Shown here piece by piece: positions 1 through 10,741 of a stretch of 64,000 bases of DNA. Made by a program: the position numbers and the translations under genes. The notes below the pieces were generated by a model. The model made no database searches. It was not told the DNA's origin and saw nothing but the letters and a program-made list of their open reading frames with translations. The first letter of the stretch is position 1, and each line of letters starts with the position of its first letter. Origin of the DNA: Arachis hypogaea (Eukaryota > Streptophyta > Magnoliopsida > Fabales > Fabaceae); NCBI RefSeq assembly GCF_003086295.3, contig NC_092051.1:74773772-74837771 (forward strand). The letters run 5' to 3'.

Positions 1-320
1 TGAGGGTTAGGATCATATGAGGGTGTTTGGTGGTAAGGGGCTTGTGAGTATGGTGGTCCAAAATGATGTTGAGGAGGTGGGTCATAGGTATATGATGGGG
101 GTCTACCATATCTATCGTCTTGGTATGCACCTTGGAATGGCTCTTGACTATAGCAGTTAGGTGGGTGTTGGTTGTCACGGAAGGGTCCACCATAACTGTT
201 GTTTTGACATGCATTGTGGAATGGTCGTGGTCTATGGTATCTTGGAGGGTGTTGTTGCCTAAAGAGTTGATCAGATCCTCGTGGCTCCTTCCATCTCTGA
301 TTGTTTTGACCTTGATGCAT
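1..320 (-). CDS. Element A: Pro/Gln/Tyr-rich ORF, N-terminal part, runs off the window
   Basis: The minus strand is open from an ATG at 318-320 to the window edge. The product starts MHQGQNNQRWKEPRG and continues as a Gln/Pro/Tyr/Asn-rich chain with motifs such as SQEPFQG and YDPPPQHH. No capsid domain, zinc knuckle or pol motif is visible. It lies about 630 bp downstream of the element's primer binding site, where gag normally starts. Its composition resembles the linker part of the B gag protein and the YQEP-repeat protein of element F, so I infer a gag-derived protein of a non-autonomous element. Function is unknown. The 97-residue frame on the opposite strand here is only its shadow. Confidence 0.55.
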   Translation of the reverse strand, partial: MHQGQNNQRWKEPRGSDQLFRQQHPPRYHRPRPFHNACQNNSYGGPFRDNQHPPNCYSQEPFQGAYQDDRYGRPPSYTYDPPPQHHFGPPYSQAPYHQTPSYDPNP

Positions 321-949
321 GTTCCTGTTATAATTTCAATTCCTTGCAACAGCATTGGAACTAAACTCAAAGCGAGAGGGGTGAGAACTCATAATAGTAA
401 AAAAAAAAATTAAAAACAAAAATAAAAACAAATTTTAAATTAAAAGGTTATTGAAATTTAAATTTTGAATTTGAAAATTAAATTTTGAAATTTGAAATTT
501 TGAATTTTAAATTTTTAAATTGAATTTTTGAAAATTAAAATTTGAAATTTTGAAATTTGAATTTTAATTATTTCTTTTAATTTGAATTTTGAAAATTGAA
601 ATTTGAAATTTGAAATTTGAGTTTTAAATTTTGAATTTTTTGAATTTAATGAGGAGAGAAAAAAATGATAAAATGACACTAAACTTAAAATTTTTAGATC
701 AAAACGAAGAAAACAACTAAGAACAAATTGAAGGTCAAGATGAACACGAAGAACAACTTGAAGATCAAGATGAACACCAAGAACAAATTTTTTTGAAAAA
801 AGTTTTTAATAACTAAATAAAAACCAATAACCTCTTAATTTATGAAAAAAGCAAAAATAAAAACAAAAATAAAAACAAAAATAGAAATAAATAAATAAGC
901 AAAATGAAAATATTTATAATAACCAATAATAAGGCACACATTTGCAATT
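321..949 (-). other. Element A 5' leader, AT-rich
   Basis: Leader between primer site and ORF, reading on the minus strand. Positions 413-660 are low complexity, made of irregular runs of AAATTT and GAAATTT. Short direct repeats of the type GAACAACTTGAAGATCAAGATGA occur at 720-790 in shifted copies. No ORF is supported here. Confidence 0.5.
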
Positions 950-966
950 CCCCGGCAACGGCGCCA
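950..966 (-). promoter_or_regulatory. Primer binding site of element A (tRNA-Asp)
   Basis: The minus strand reads TGGCGCCGTTGCCGGGG, a perfect 17-nt complement of the 3' end of plant tRNA-Asp(GTC). It starts 3 nt inside the LTR end, as expected for minus-strand DNA priming in Athila-type elements. Confidence 0.9.
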
Positions 967-969
967 TTT

Positions 970-2375
970 TGAAGAGAGGAACTTTTGCGTGGTCTAGAAA
1001 TTCGCAGATAAATTCTCGTTGCAGGTATAGCTTCTAAACCAACAAAAGTCCTTTCTTACAAACATTTTGGTTGTCACAAGTAACAAACCCCTTTGAAATT
1101 GATAACCGAAGTATTTAACCTCGGGTCGTCTTCTCAAGGAATTGCAGGGAAGTATGTTCTTATTTTTGGTTATGAGTCTTGTAAATTGGGGTTTTGAAAG
1201 TAAGGAACCAATATGTTAAATGATAAGAAAAATAAAATAATAATAATAAAATAAACCCTTGGCAAGGTATTAGAACTGGAAGTCCTATCCTTATCAATTG
1301 TGATGAGAATTGGATTTTAATCCCACTTTGTTAACCTCTAACTATGAAGGTAAATCAAGTGGATTAATTAGCTTAATCCTCAGGTCCTAGTCAATTCCTA
1401 TGGAAAGACTAGAGTTATTGGAGCAACTCCCAATTTCAACCACTGCTTTATTTGACAGCTCAAGTGTTACCAATTACTTAAGCTAAGCCAAAAGGGAGAA
1501 AATATCTAAATTAAATTAAAAGCATCAATATAAATAAAGCAAAGCAATCTTAAATCTGAAATACCTCAAATAATATTAATTAAGAAAATCATAACATGAA
1601 TGTAGCATAAGCCAAATTGAATAGATAAATAATAATTAAAAGTATATAATAAAAGTAGAAAATAAATAAAAGGAACATTGAACCTGTGATGAAGAAGAAA
1701 TAATCCTAAATCCTAAAACTAAATCCTAAGAGAGAGGAGAGAGCCTCTCTCTCTAAAAACTACATCTAAAACTAAAATTATGAATGGATGGATTTCCCCA
1801 CTTTATAGCCTTTAATCTGTATTTTTTGGGCCGAAAACTGGGTCGAAAACAGCCCAGAAATCGCTGGAGAAGAAAACTGCCACGCTGATTTTCGGAACTG
1901 CGACGCGTCCGCGTGGAGAGCGCGTTCACATTGCCTAGCGTCAGGGCAACTATGGCATATTATATATCAAATCGAAGCCCCGGACATTAGCTTTCTAACG
2001 CAACTGAAAACGTGTCATTTGGACTTTTGTAGCTAAAGTTATAGCCGTTTGAGTGCGAAGAGGTCAGGCTGGACAGCTTAGCAATTTCTCTAACTTCTTG
2101 TATTCCTCCCACTTTTGCATGCTTTCTTTCCATCCTCTGAGCCATTCCTGCCCTGTAATATCTGAAATCACTTAACACACACATCAACGCATCTAATGGT
2201 AATAAGAGAGGATTTAAACATAGGGAACTTAAGGCCAAAGAAGCATGTTTTCAATCAAAGCACATAATTAGGAAGGCAGATGTAAAACCATGCAAATAGT
2301 ATGAATAAGTAGGTAAAGAATTGATAAAAACCACTCAATTGAGCACAAGATAAACCATAAAATAGTGGTTTATCA
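970..2375 (-). mobile_element. Element A 5' LTR (Ty3-gypsy, Athila-like)
   Basis: LTR of 1406 bp read on the minus strand, bounded by TG at 2375 and CA at 970 and followed by the primer site. It opens with an inverted repeat, GATAAACCA facing TGGTTTATC. A TATA-like box (minus GGCTATAAAG) lies at 1801-1810. A segment around 1895-1935 holds the GACGCG/CGCGT words typical of this family. A stem-loop with arms CCGA and TCGG lies at 1104-1124 near the 3' end. A plus-strand copy of most of this LTR occurs at 19741-20790. The element is inserted in the 3' LTR of element B; the flanking CTCTC at 2376-2380 is the probable target-site duplication, but the other side lies outside the window. Confidence 0.85.
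1801..1810 (-). promoter_or_regulatory. Candidate TATA box of the element A LTR
   Basis: The minus strand reads GGCTATAAAG. The same box is present at 19997-20006 in the plus-strand LTR copy, followed by the same GTGGAG context, which suggests transcription starts about 30 bp downstream. Confidence 0.5.
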
Positions 2376-2538
2376 CTCTCTAAATGACACTGGCGTGCCA
2401 CGCCTGGGATTCAAGTGGCACGCCTAAGTGAAGAAAAGTGAGTGGCGTGCCACACCTTCAATACCAAGTGGCACGCCCCATGTAATTGGCCTCCTTCATC
2501 CACTCTGGAAACTTATACCAGCGTACCATGCCTAAAGG
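2376..2538 (-). mobile_element. Element B 3' LTR, distal segment
   Basis: Carries the family palindrome GGCGTGCCACGCC and the half-site AGTGGCACGCC. It matches the B-family LTR at 50470-50620 and 55225-55335. Cut off on the left by element A and on the right by the CACTA element, with TSD AGG at 2536-2538. Confidence 0.8.
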
Positions 2539-2939
2539 CACTACAACATTTTTTGCCTACGGTAACCCTTATTCGAAGCAACATTTAATAAAAGTTGTCT
2601 TAGATAGGCAAAGACAACATTTTTGATAAGTTGTCTTTAAGTAAAGCAAAGATAACAAAATTTTTTGCCACTCATAAAATAGTTGTCTTTGATATCTAAA
2701 ACCACATTTATAAAATGTTACAAAATAAAATTTTTAAGACAACATTTTTAAATAAAAATATAATATTTTATATGAGTTATCAAAAATATTAAACAAATAA
2801 CATTTATAAAAAGTTGCCTAAAATTGTTTATGATTAAAAATTAAAAAAAAAAACTTTTAATCATATCCCTAGCTACCAATTATTTTTTTCAATGAAAAAA
2901 TAAGTTAAACACAAAAAAAGAAAAAAGAGCTTCACTTGT

Positions 2940-3450
2940 TCCACTTCACGCACATACACAATGAAGAACCCTAACATTTCTCCCCTGCAACAACGTACAC
3001 ACCATACCCTTTCTCCCCTTCCTAACGGCAACAGTAGGTCAGCAGCGTTCAATCGCACGTACTCCTCCACTCACAGAGATGGCGCGGTGCTCTCCTCGAC
3101 GGGCGACGGCGCGGTGCTCTCCATAATCCCTAACATAGCCACTGCAACAACTCACCCTTTCTCCCCTTTCTAACGGCGACAGCAGCGTTCAATCGCGGTG
3201 CACTCCTCCACGTACGGCGACGGCGCTGTGCTATCCTCGACGGGCGACGGCGTGGTGCTCTCCACAAGTCCTAACATAGCCACTGCAACAGTGCACAGAC
3301 CCTTTCTCCCCTTCCTAACTGCGACAGCAGCGCTCAATCGCTAGAAACCCCTCTCTTCTTGGTGCTCTCCTTGACGGGCGCGGTGCTCAATCGCTAGAAA
3401 CCCCTCTCCCTTCTCTTCTCCTTCTCGTTCTTCCTATGTTCCTCCATTTT
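2940..3450 (+). repeat. GC-rich segment with tandem repeats inside the CACTA element
   Basis: The composition changes sharply from AT-rich flanks. Units such as GACGGGCGACGGCG followed by GTGCTCTCC recur about four times (3090-3120, 3215-3260, 3370-3390), together with CTTTCTCCCCTTCCTAAC repeats. The pyrimidine-rich stretch at 3400-3440 looks like a plant 5' UTR, so this may be the captured promoter or UTR of one of the source genes. Small frames on both strands here are not supported as genes. Confidence 0.45.
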
Positions 3451-3951
3451 CAGGTATTTGAGAAAACTAATTTTGATGTTCTTTGAATTAATTCATTACA
3501 GGTTAGTTAGAATTTAATTTTTAGTTAGTAAATTACTTTGTTGTTGTCTAATTTGTTGTTCTGTGATTTGTTGTTCTACAGATTATTATTGTTGTGTTTA
3601 AAAGTTTGTTATATATATATAAGAGCAAATAAAAATAAGTTTATAGAGTGATATAGAGATTATTGAACTCAGATGCTAAAAGCATGCGCAAACATTGTAA
3701 ACAATCTTGCTGTATAGGGCAACACACAAAGAAGTGCTAATCAGAGATAATATTTAGGATTAAATAGGACAGAATGTCAAAATAATTTTGAAGTTTCTTT
3801 ACACAGGCGTTCATATTCTTATGCTAATTAAAATATAAAATCCATTCTATCTTGTCTTGATTTGATAGGATATTCTCACGCTTCATCTAAATTATTATTT
3901 GAATAAAAACCATCATTAGTATTGATTTACATTATTTTGTGTGTCTTGTAG

Positions 3952-4182
3952 GATGCCGCTGAAGCATTTCTACATCTATTGTGCTCATTGAGAGAAGAAA
4001 TTGGAAGTTGTTATGCTCCAAAGATGAGTTCTTTAGCAGACATTTTTGCTTCTAATAATAGAATTCTTACTTGAATACATAGGGACTGGCAGAGTGAGCA
4101 TGAAAGATGGCACCAACTCTACCTTGGACCTTTTGATGGGATTCTTAGTAGCAGCTTGACCTGTCAGAGTTGCTCATCCCAG
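3952..4182 (+). pseudogene. Captured exon, UBP27-like ubiquitin carboxyl-terminal hydrolase
   Basis: A splice-acceptor-like TTGTAG precedes GAT at 3952. The frame reads DAAEAFLHLLCSLREEIG, then after one in-frame TGA at 4072-4074 continues in the same frame with WHQLYLGPFDGILSSSLTC and a following CxxC-type QSCSSQ segment. From family knowledge this matches the catalytic-domain zinc-ribbon part of plant UBP27-type deubiquitinases. The 3' boundary CAG at 4182 is followed by TT instead of GT, so the donor site is lost. Two further exons of the same gene follow in order. Confidence 0.75.
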
Positions 4183-4513
4183 TTATAGAAGGCTTTCAAT
4201 GTAGTTCTCTTACCTTTGCTGTTAATTGTGTGTACACTTTATGTATTGTCATACAGTTTTGATTTGACAATGTTGCATTAGGAGGAGAAAGGTTCCAAGG
4301 TAATCGAAATGGCTAAAATAGGAGAAATGTTAGAATTAACCAATTGATTTTGTATGATGACATGGGTTAGATTTGAGAAGCTAAGAAAAGACTCAGTTGT
4401 AGCTCTATCTAAAGATAATGGTACTCCTAACCTATATTTCTAATGTAAATGTTTTCTCGTATCTGTCTGAAATTTTAATTTAATTTCAAACTGTATATTT
4501 GTTTGTTTTGCAG

Positions 4514-4579
4514 ATCTCAATTAACTTAGAACAATTTGATTGTTTGCCTCTTTCACCTGTACTTAGTGGTTCTACCCTG
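4514..4579 (+). pseudogene. Captured exon 2 of the UBP27-like gene
   Basis: Bounded by TTGCAG before 4514 and GTGAGT from 4580, both good splice signals. It encodes ISINLEQFDCLPLSPVL plus SGSTL with no stop, in phase with the preceding and following exons. This is the expected continuation of the UBP27-type catalytic domain. Confidence 0.75.
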
Positions 4580-4698
4580 GTGAGTTTCAAAAATTCAGCG
4601 CTAATTATATTGTTGTTTTAACTTCAATATTATTTCTTGGGTAACTAAAATTCTACAAGCCTTCATCGCTCCCTGATAGTTGATGTCTCTCGCTTTAG

Positions 4699-4827
4699 AT
4701 ATTTGGATGTGCACTGCTGGATTGCCTGAAGCAATTCATTGTTGCTGAGCATTTTGAGAACTATCACTGTCACTACTGTTGGCATAATGCTGCGATTAAG
4801 TATCTTTCATTAATGGAACGAAATGAG
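4699..4827 (+). pseudogene. Captured exon 3 of the UBP27-like gene
   Basis: Acceptor TTTAG at 4694-4698 and donor GTAATT from 4828 flank an open frame of 43 codons. It includes CALLDCLKQFIVAEHFENY and HCHYCWHNAAIKYLS. The CxxC pair fits the second half of the zinc ribbon seen in plant UBP27 proteins. Downstream exons with the catalytic His box are missing, so no active enzyme could be made. Confidence 0.78.
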
Positions 4828-5618
4828 GTAATTGTTTCGTGGAGAGAATAATGAAAGAGGAGAGATATGATTATCAAGTTTTATTTGTTCTTTTAATTAT
4901 AAACATAGAAGAAAATATGTTTTGGTTACTTATTGCATTCCACTGTCGTCAAGTCTCACAAATATAACATGATTATTCCTTGAGCTATGCTAATACATCT
5001 TGTCCGGCTTTAATTTATGTTTGAGCTTATTTGTAAAAGTATTACATAATCAAAAACATATAATCAAAATTTTAACTAAAAGTTAATAATAATAATTGAA
5101 TTTAATGATAACAAGTAATAGTTCTTCATCTATTGACCGAATCCAGCTTTAACTTTAACTTTTATAATGTATTATGTTTAGAGGCATTTTAGAAAGTTGT
5201 TTGGAAGGAGTAAGGTGTTAAATTGATGTTATTTTAACTTTGTTTGTGTCTGATATTATTGCTGGTTTTTTTATCTTGGTTCTGCATTTTACATGAGTAC
5301 TTGATAGGAGTTTCATTTTTTTGTAACAGGTGCCCCTGCCATGACTTCTAGTTTACAGGATTTTTGAAAAACCTCAGGTTAGTAGGGTTCTTATAATTCA
5401 TCATCAATTTGTTCTCAAAAATTGAAAAAGGCATTAGAATTTAGATGTATAACTTTTGAAAAAGGACAGAAAAAATTCCTAGAAGTAGAACTCCTCAAAT
5501 TTTTATCATCTGGTACATTGAGTTAAATTGGAAATACCCTATCATTTGTTTGGTTGTTTTCTAAAGTAAGAAAGACATCATTAGGTTTATTCTTATCTTA
5601 TTTCAAATGTCATTGCAG

Positions 5619-5818
5619 GTGACACAGGCAACAAAATTGGGACCTATAGAATTACCTTGTGTACCAATTTTCACAATGTACCTTTTTATGTGGCTGCACC
5701 ACTGACTTCAATTGATTTGTCACTTTCTTTCGGAGAAGAAATCGTCATCGAGGAGAGATCTCCGAAGGAGTTGTTGAACATGCGAGGAGGACTTGGAGAG
5801 CAAGTTGCTGCCTCATGA
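5619..5818 (+). pseudogene. Captured exon of methylthioribose-1-phosphate isomerase (MtnA-like)
   Basis: An acceptor TTGCAG ends at 5618. The frame starting GAC at 5621 reads [20 protein letters not shown], then [20 protein letters not shown] and [20 protein letters not shown], and stops with TGA at 5816-5818. From family knowledge this is the conserved C-terminal half of the eIF2B-related isomerase MtnA, which acts in the methionine salvage (Yang) cycle. Only this exon is recognisable. A short exon-like piece at 5331-5379 bounded by CAG and GTTAG may belong to the same gene but I cannot confirm it. The gene is unrelated to the UBP27-like exons upstream in the same transposon. Confidence 0.8.
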
Positions 5819-6516
5819 TAAATGTTAAAGAAATTTTGTTCATAATGAGAAAAATATGTATTTTATTTACTTATGTTTATTATTTATTTGACTTGATAAC
5901 TTAGCAAGTATATAATTGACACTTGGAACACCTTTCTACATACATGCAATATATATTATTAGCTTATTCTCCCTACATTGATTAAATTGAATTTAAGCAT
6001 TGTTAGTTTGTGTTATATATCTTATAAATATAACAAAGGCAAAAAATATGTTGTTTTAGATATAAAAAAAGAGAACTTAAGAAAAATTCAATAAGGTGTT
6101 GCTTTAGATATTTAAAAAAAATTGCAAATAAATTTAAATAAGTGTTGCTTTAGGTCTATAGAAAGGCAAATTAAAAAAATCTAGACAAGTGTTGCTTTAT
6201 GTATTAGAAAATACAACTCGTAAAAAGAGTTGCCATAAAGTCTTTGTTAAAGTGTTGTGTTTGGATCCTCTAAGGCAACCCTTATGTGGAGTTGCTTTTT
6301 TTGTAGAAAAGGCAATGCGTCCTGAAGGTTGCCATAAAAAGGGTTCCCTTTTATACACAAAAGCGTTGCCTTAGACCAAAGGTAACGGCCGTATAGCCAA
6401 CCCCCCAAAAAGCGTTGCATTTTGTCGAAAAGTGTTGCCTTTGATCAAAGGCAACACTTTTTCTTATTATAGACAATGTTTTTAAAGGGTTGCCTCAACC
6501 AGAATTTGTTGTAGTG

Positions 6517-7358
6517 AGGCTGGCGTGCCACGCGCATGATCTTGCCTTGGTTCCAGTAGCTGGCGTGCCATGCCTTAGCCTTCAAGTGGGACGCCATAGT
6601 AAGATGCTTGGGTTGGCGTGCCACGCCTTCGATACCAAGTGGCACGCCCAGTCCTTGCTTTTGGTCTCTTTGTGCATTGGCGTGCCACGCCTGGTTGTTC
6701 AAGTGGCACGCCTAAATGAGATTGAGAGGTTGGCGTGCCACGCCTTTGACCTCAAGTGGCACGCCCAGTCTTCAATTGCCCACATCCCCTTCTCTGGATT
6801 ATTGTACCAGCGTGCCACGCCATACTGTTCAAGTGGCATGCCCATGCATTTGTGAACTCTTCAAGCTTGGCGTGCCACGCCTGGGTTCTTAAGTGGCACG
6901 CCCAAGTGACTTCTTGGAGCTGGCGTGCCACGCCTTCTATACCAAGTGGCACGCCAAAGTGGAGGTTCTTCTTGGAATGGTGAGTTGGCGTGCCACGCCA
7001 CGAACTCAAGTGGCACACCCGTAGTAGCTGATGCGTTAGGCGTGCCATGCCCATCCTGGCGTGCCATGCCCACATGCATGCTTGGACTTCCCCTCTGGAA
7101 TTTAGTACTGACGTGCCACGCCAGTGCATTTTTGTGGTGTTTGCTCCCATGTGGCACGTCAATTTCACACGCCTAGCTTCTTATTGTCTTCTACCCATTT
7201 TTGATGCCTTTTTCACCTGAAATTCAACACAACTCATCTCAAAGTAGTGTACCATAAAATTCATCAAATAATGCATGAATTGTACTGATCAAATGAGATT
7301 TATGCTCTTTTATGGTCTTCTTTATGCAAGAAAGAAGGGTAGAGGATGCAAGTCATCA
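6517..7358 (-). mobile_element. Element B 3' LTR, proximal segment with palindrome array
   Basis: Continues the LTR after the CACTA element. Positions 6520-7170 hold an array of GGCGTGCCACGCC palindromes alternating with AGTGGCACGCC half-sites, spaced about 30-50 bp. The LTR 5' end on the minus strand is TGATGACTTGCATC at 7358, preceded by the polypurine-like tract of the internal region. It matches the solo LTR end at 51340-51493 closely. Overlapping long frames on both strands in the array are repeat artefacts. Confidence 0.85.
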
Positions 7359-8276
7359 CAACACCAAACTTAAGCTTTGCTTGTCCCAAGCAAATCAATG
7401 TGAGTAAGCCTTTATAACTTGAGGCCTTGGCTTTGAATGATTGCAATACAACTAAGAGTAAAACTAAGTGTTCAACACATGTATGAATGTTTTAATGTCA
7501 TGAAACGCTCTTGGATCCTTGAGGGTTCTTTCAGGTATAGGCTTTAGGGGTCCTTTCTATTGATTGTCACCATGAAGTAGCAAGGGTTGTTTTGCTTTCT
7601 TGACCACGACTCTAAGTGTTTTGTCTCAAGACAACCCTTTAATTAGGCTTTCAATTAGCACTCCCAAACTAGTTGGTTTTAGGGTACTAGGTGTTGAGAC
7701 ACCCCTAATAATTTACTTGCTCACGTCTCTTCTTTACACATCTTTACCACAAGCATCTACTAAGGTCTTTAATTCTTTTTGCTTTTTTAATGTTTCTTTT
7801 TCCATCCCAGTAGTTGATGCTCAGAGCCTTGGGCCTTTAATGCTTACTACCAATTGATTCTATGGATATTCAAGGGAAACCCCTTAACCTTCTCTTGTTA
7901 TACCTTCTAGGACTAGTTGCTCTCCATGACTCATTTTCTTTTTAGTTCATCCAAGGTTCTACACTTAGTTTCTTATTTCTTAGTTTGTTTGATGATCTCT
8001 CTTGGCTTTGGTCTCTCTTATTATTTTTGCACAACTCACAGTAACTCTTATGGAGACAAGCTCTACTTTTATTTGTGTTGAAATGAAGACTTGAAATACA
8101 TGGAATTTTCTTTCTTGTAAACTTAAAAGACTCATAAAGACTTCAAACAGGAATTAAAACTGAGCATAAAACATAAACTATCCTTGCATGATTATTTATT
8201 CAAAGAGTAAATCGAACAAAAGCTTAAAACAGGATTTCAGAAATTAGAAAGTGTCAACCATGGGACTCAACAACCT
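7359..8276 (-). other. Element B 3' UTR with conserved RNA-like blocks
   Basis: Non-coding region between the env-position ORF and the 3' LTR. From the LTR inward it holds the AAGTTTGGTGTTG tract (7359-7371), a hairpin with TTTGCTTG and CAAGCAAA arms (7376-7394), a block shared with D1 and D2 with GGGGTG/AACACC-type hairpins (7640-7740), and the word CCAAGGCTCTGAGCATCA on the minus strand (7814-7831). No ORF is supported. Confidence 0.6.
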
Positions 8277-8291
8277 TGAGCAGTTTCATGT

Positions 8292-8345
8292 TCAGTTCAT
8301 TGGCCCCTTCCCTTTGTCCTTCTTCTTGGAAGGGGAGGAGCCACC
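8292..8345 (-). pseudogene. Element B env-position ORF, C-terminal remnant
   Basis: The minus strand reads GGSSPSKKKDKGKGPMN and stops with TGA at 8292-8294. It is a lysine-rich tail directly before the 3' UTR of element B. I infer that it is the far end of the ORF starting at 37691, split by the C complex and its neighbours. The missing middle part was probably lost or lies in diverged sequence. Function of the family is unknown. Confidence 0.4.
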
Positions 8346-8347
8346 TT

Positions 8348-9637
8348 TGGTGCGCGCGAATGTGATCTTAACACTTCTTCACAACTCCGCACAGCTGACC
8401 AGCAAGTGCACTGGGTCGTCCAAGTAATACCTTACGTGAGTAAGGATCGATCCCACGGAGATTCTCGGCTTGAAGCAAGCTATGGTCATCTTGTAAATCT
8501 CAGTCAGGCGGATTCAAATAGTTATGAGGTTTTGATAATTAAAATATAAATAAAATATAAAATAAGATAGAAATACTTATGTAATTCATTGGTGGAAATT
8601 TTAGATAAGCGTCTGGAGATGCTTTGTTGCTTTTGAACTTCTGCTTTCCTACTGCCTTCTTCCAATCATGCGTTACCTCTTTCCATGGCAAGCTGTAAGA
8701 TCCTCTCGGATGAAAACAAATCCATATGCGCTGTCACCGCACAACTAATCATCTGTCGGTTCCCGCTAGCGCCGGAATCGGACCATTGTCCTTTTGCACA
8801 CTGTCACTGCGCCCAACATTCGCAGGTTTGAAGCTCTTTACAGTCATCCCTTCCTAGATCCTACTCGGAATACCACAGACAAGGTTTAGACTTTCCGGAT
8901 CCCAGGAATGCTGCCAATGGTTCTAGCCTATACCACGAAGGTTCTAATCTTAGATTAGAAACCCAAGAGAATATACTCCAACTATCGTCCAATGACTACG
9001 TTGAACATCATGTAGACCGCTTTGTGGTTGTCAGGCACGTGATCTTGGCTAAGCGAGTAACGAAGATTGGGTGATTGTCACGGGTCACCCCTTTATTGTG
9101 ACTTAACTGAATTAAGTACGAGAGTATATCTTGGAGAAGAAGTAGGTGTGAATTGAATAGAAAAACAGTAGTAATTTCATTAATTCATGAAGAACAGCAA
9201 AGCTCCACACCTTAATCTATGGGGTGTAGAAACTCCACCGTAGAAAATACATTAGTAAAAAAGGTGTAGGCATGGCCGAATGGCCAGCCTCCAAACGTGT
9301 ACAAAATGATCTATGATAGCATAAAACTGATAAAGGATGTAAAATAAATCACTAAAAGTAGTTTTTATACTAAACTAGTAACTAGGTTTTACAGAAAATG
9401 AGTAACTAAGTGCAGATAGTGCAGAAATCCACTTCTGGGGCCCACTTGGTGTGTGCTTGCGCTGAGCATTGATGCTTTTTCGTGCTTAGGCTGTTCTTGG
9501 AGTTAAACGCCAGCTTTGGTGCTAGTTTGGGCGTTTAACTCCAATTCAGGTGCCAGTTTGGGCGTTTTACGCCAAGATGTTTTAGGCTAACTTTGGACGC
9601 CAGTTTGGGCCATCAAATCTCGGGCAAAGTATGGACT
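8348..9637 (-). mobile_element. Truncated FIDEL-like LTR
   Basis: Minus-strand LTR ending GCGCACCA at 8348. It matches the 3' five-sixths of the G and H LTRs, including the two U5 hairpins (8399-8445) and the family words GGGCGTTTAACTCC and GGCGTTTTACGCC (9506-9610). Identity stops at about 9637, roughly 250-300 bp short of the usual LTR start, where unrelated sequence begins. No primer site or internal sequence is attached. It marks the left edge of the insertion complex in element B. Confidence 0.7.
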
Positions 9638-10741
9638 ATTTTGTTCCATCCTATATGTCGAATGTTTATTATATTTATATGTTTGCATATGATTGAAGCC
9701 ATTAATTGTTTAGCTCACTTATCCAAATTAAACCTACCCTTTCAATTACCTTTGTTAGCCACTTTGAGCCTTTAAATCCCATTTGTTCTATATTTTACCA
9801 CATTACTAGCCTTAAGCAGAAAAAAAAAAGCAATTATATATCCCAAATTGAATCTTTGGTTAGCTTATGATAGAATTGTGTGTTCTAATTAAGTATGGGA
9901 AATTGTGGGAACAAAAGATAATAAGGGAATGTGTCATGATAATATAATGGGAATTTGGATACCTACTCATGTGAAACTATAAGAATTAAAAATCTATGTG
10001 CATTGATAAGTTATGTTTATTTTTATGCTTATGTTAGAAAAAAAAAACCAAAATTATTCAATAAATAAATAAAGGGACAAAATTACCCCATTGCTAAGTT
10101 AAGAATTCAAAGATCAATGCATGTATGATAAAATTAAAATAAAAAGTTGATACACGAGTATGGAATCTGAAAAGGAAATTCTGGGTAGCTAGGTATGAAT
10201 TCTAAAGTTATAAAGAATATATATAGGTTATGTTAAAGCTTGGGTTAATTAAAGATTCAGTTTATAAGCTTACTTAGCCACATATCTATCCTTACCATTA
10301 CCTTGGCCCCATTACAACCTTGAAAAGACCTCATGATGTTTGCATTGGTATATTAAATGTTGTTGATTGGTTAGGAGAAGAACAAAAATTAGAGAGCATG
10401 ATTAGAGAAGGGTAGAGTGATTGCCCTATACACTAGAGAGATTAGAGTGTACATACATCATCAGTGAGGGTTCAATGCTTAAAATTCTATGTTCCCTGCT
10501 TTCATGAGCTACCTTCTTGCATTTTTATCTGTTCTTACTGTATAAGAATTGAATTAGTGGAATTTGATTTGTAATTGTTTTGAAGAGCTTATTTACTATT
10601 GATCAAGTGGACAAGAATCATATAGTTGCATTCACATATATAGGTTGCATTGCATTGCATGAGTTTTACATGTTCCTACTCATTTATTTTATCTCCTTCA
10701 ACTAAGCATAAGGACATGCTAATGTTTAAGTGTGGGGAGGT
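9638..10741 (+). other. 3' untranslated end of a C-family element, with polypurine tract
   Basis: AT-rich sequence without supported genes. The last 220 bp match 20795-21010, the 3' end of element C, and both finish with the purine-rich AAGTGTGGGGAGG (10728-10740 here) directly before the LTR. The rest (9638-10480) shows no ORF. It shows that the LTR starting at 10742 also ended an element lying to its left, now truncated. Confidence 0.6.
10728..10740 (+). promoter_or_regulatory. Polypurine tract, C family
   Basis: AAGTGTGGGGAGG one base before the LTR start at 10742, the expected primer site for plus-strand DNA synthesis. The same tract is at 20997-21009 before the second C LTR. Confidence 0.75.

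Larger units (their letters stand above)
2539..6516. mobile_element. Non-autonomous CACTA (En/Spm) transposon carrying host gene fragments (Pack-CACTA)
   Basis: Element of 3978 bp starting CACTACAACA and ending TGTTGTAGTG, giving perfect 10-bp terminal inverted repeats. It is flanked by a 3-bp TSD, AGG at 2536-2538 and 6517-6519, as expected for the CACTA superfamily. Subterminal regions are packed with short repeats in both directions (GTTGCCTT, AAGGCAAC, GTTGTCTTT), at 2570-2720 and 6000-6480. No TNPA- or TNPD-like transposase frame is visible, so it needs an autonomous partner. The interior holds exon pieces of two unrelated host genes, one like ubiquitin protease UBP27 and one like methylthioribose-1-phosphate isomerase. 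It sits inside the 3' LTR of element B. Confidence 0.9.

Noticed and set aside
120..413. 97-codon plus-strand ORF
   Set aside because: Shadow of the minus-strand Pro/Gln-rich frame with the expected composition.
4281..4430. A further captured exon between UBP27-like exons
   Set aside because: A short open stretch (RFEKLRKDSVVALSKDN) precedes a GT, but I cannot match it to a protein family.
6490..7176. Several overlapping frames of 75-138 codons on both strands
   Set aside because: They read through the GGCGTGCCACGCC array, whose 13-mer gives open frames in many phases (LACHAF.., WHAR.. peptides). The same happens at 50012-51355 and 55008-55333.
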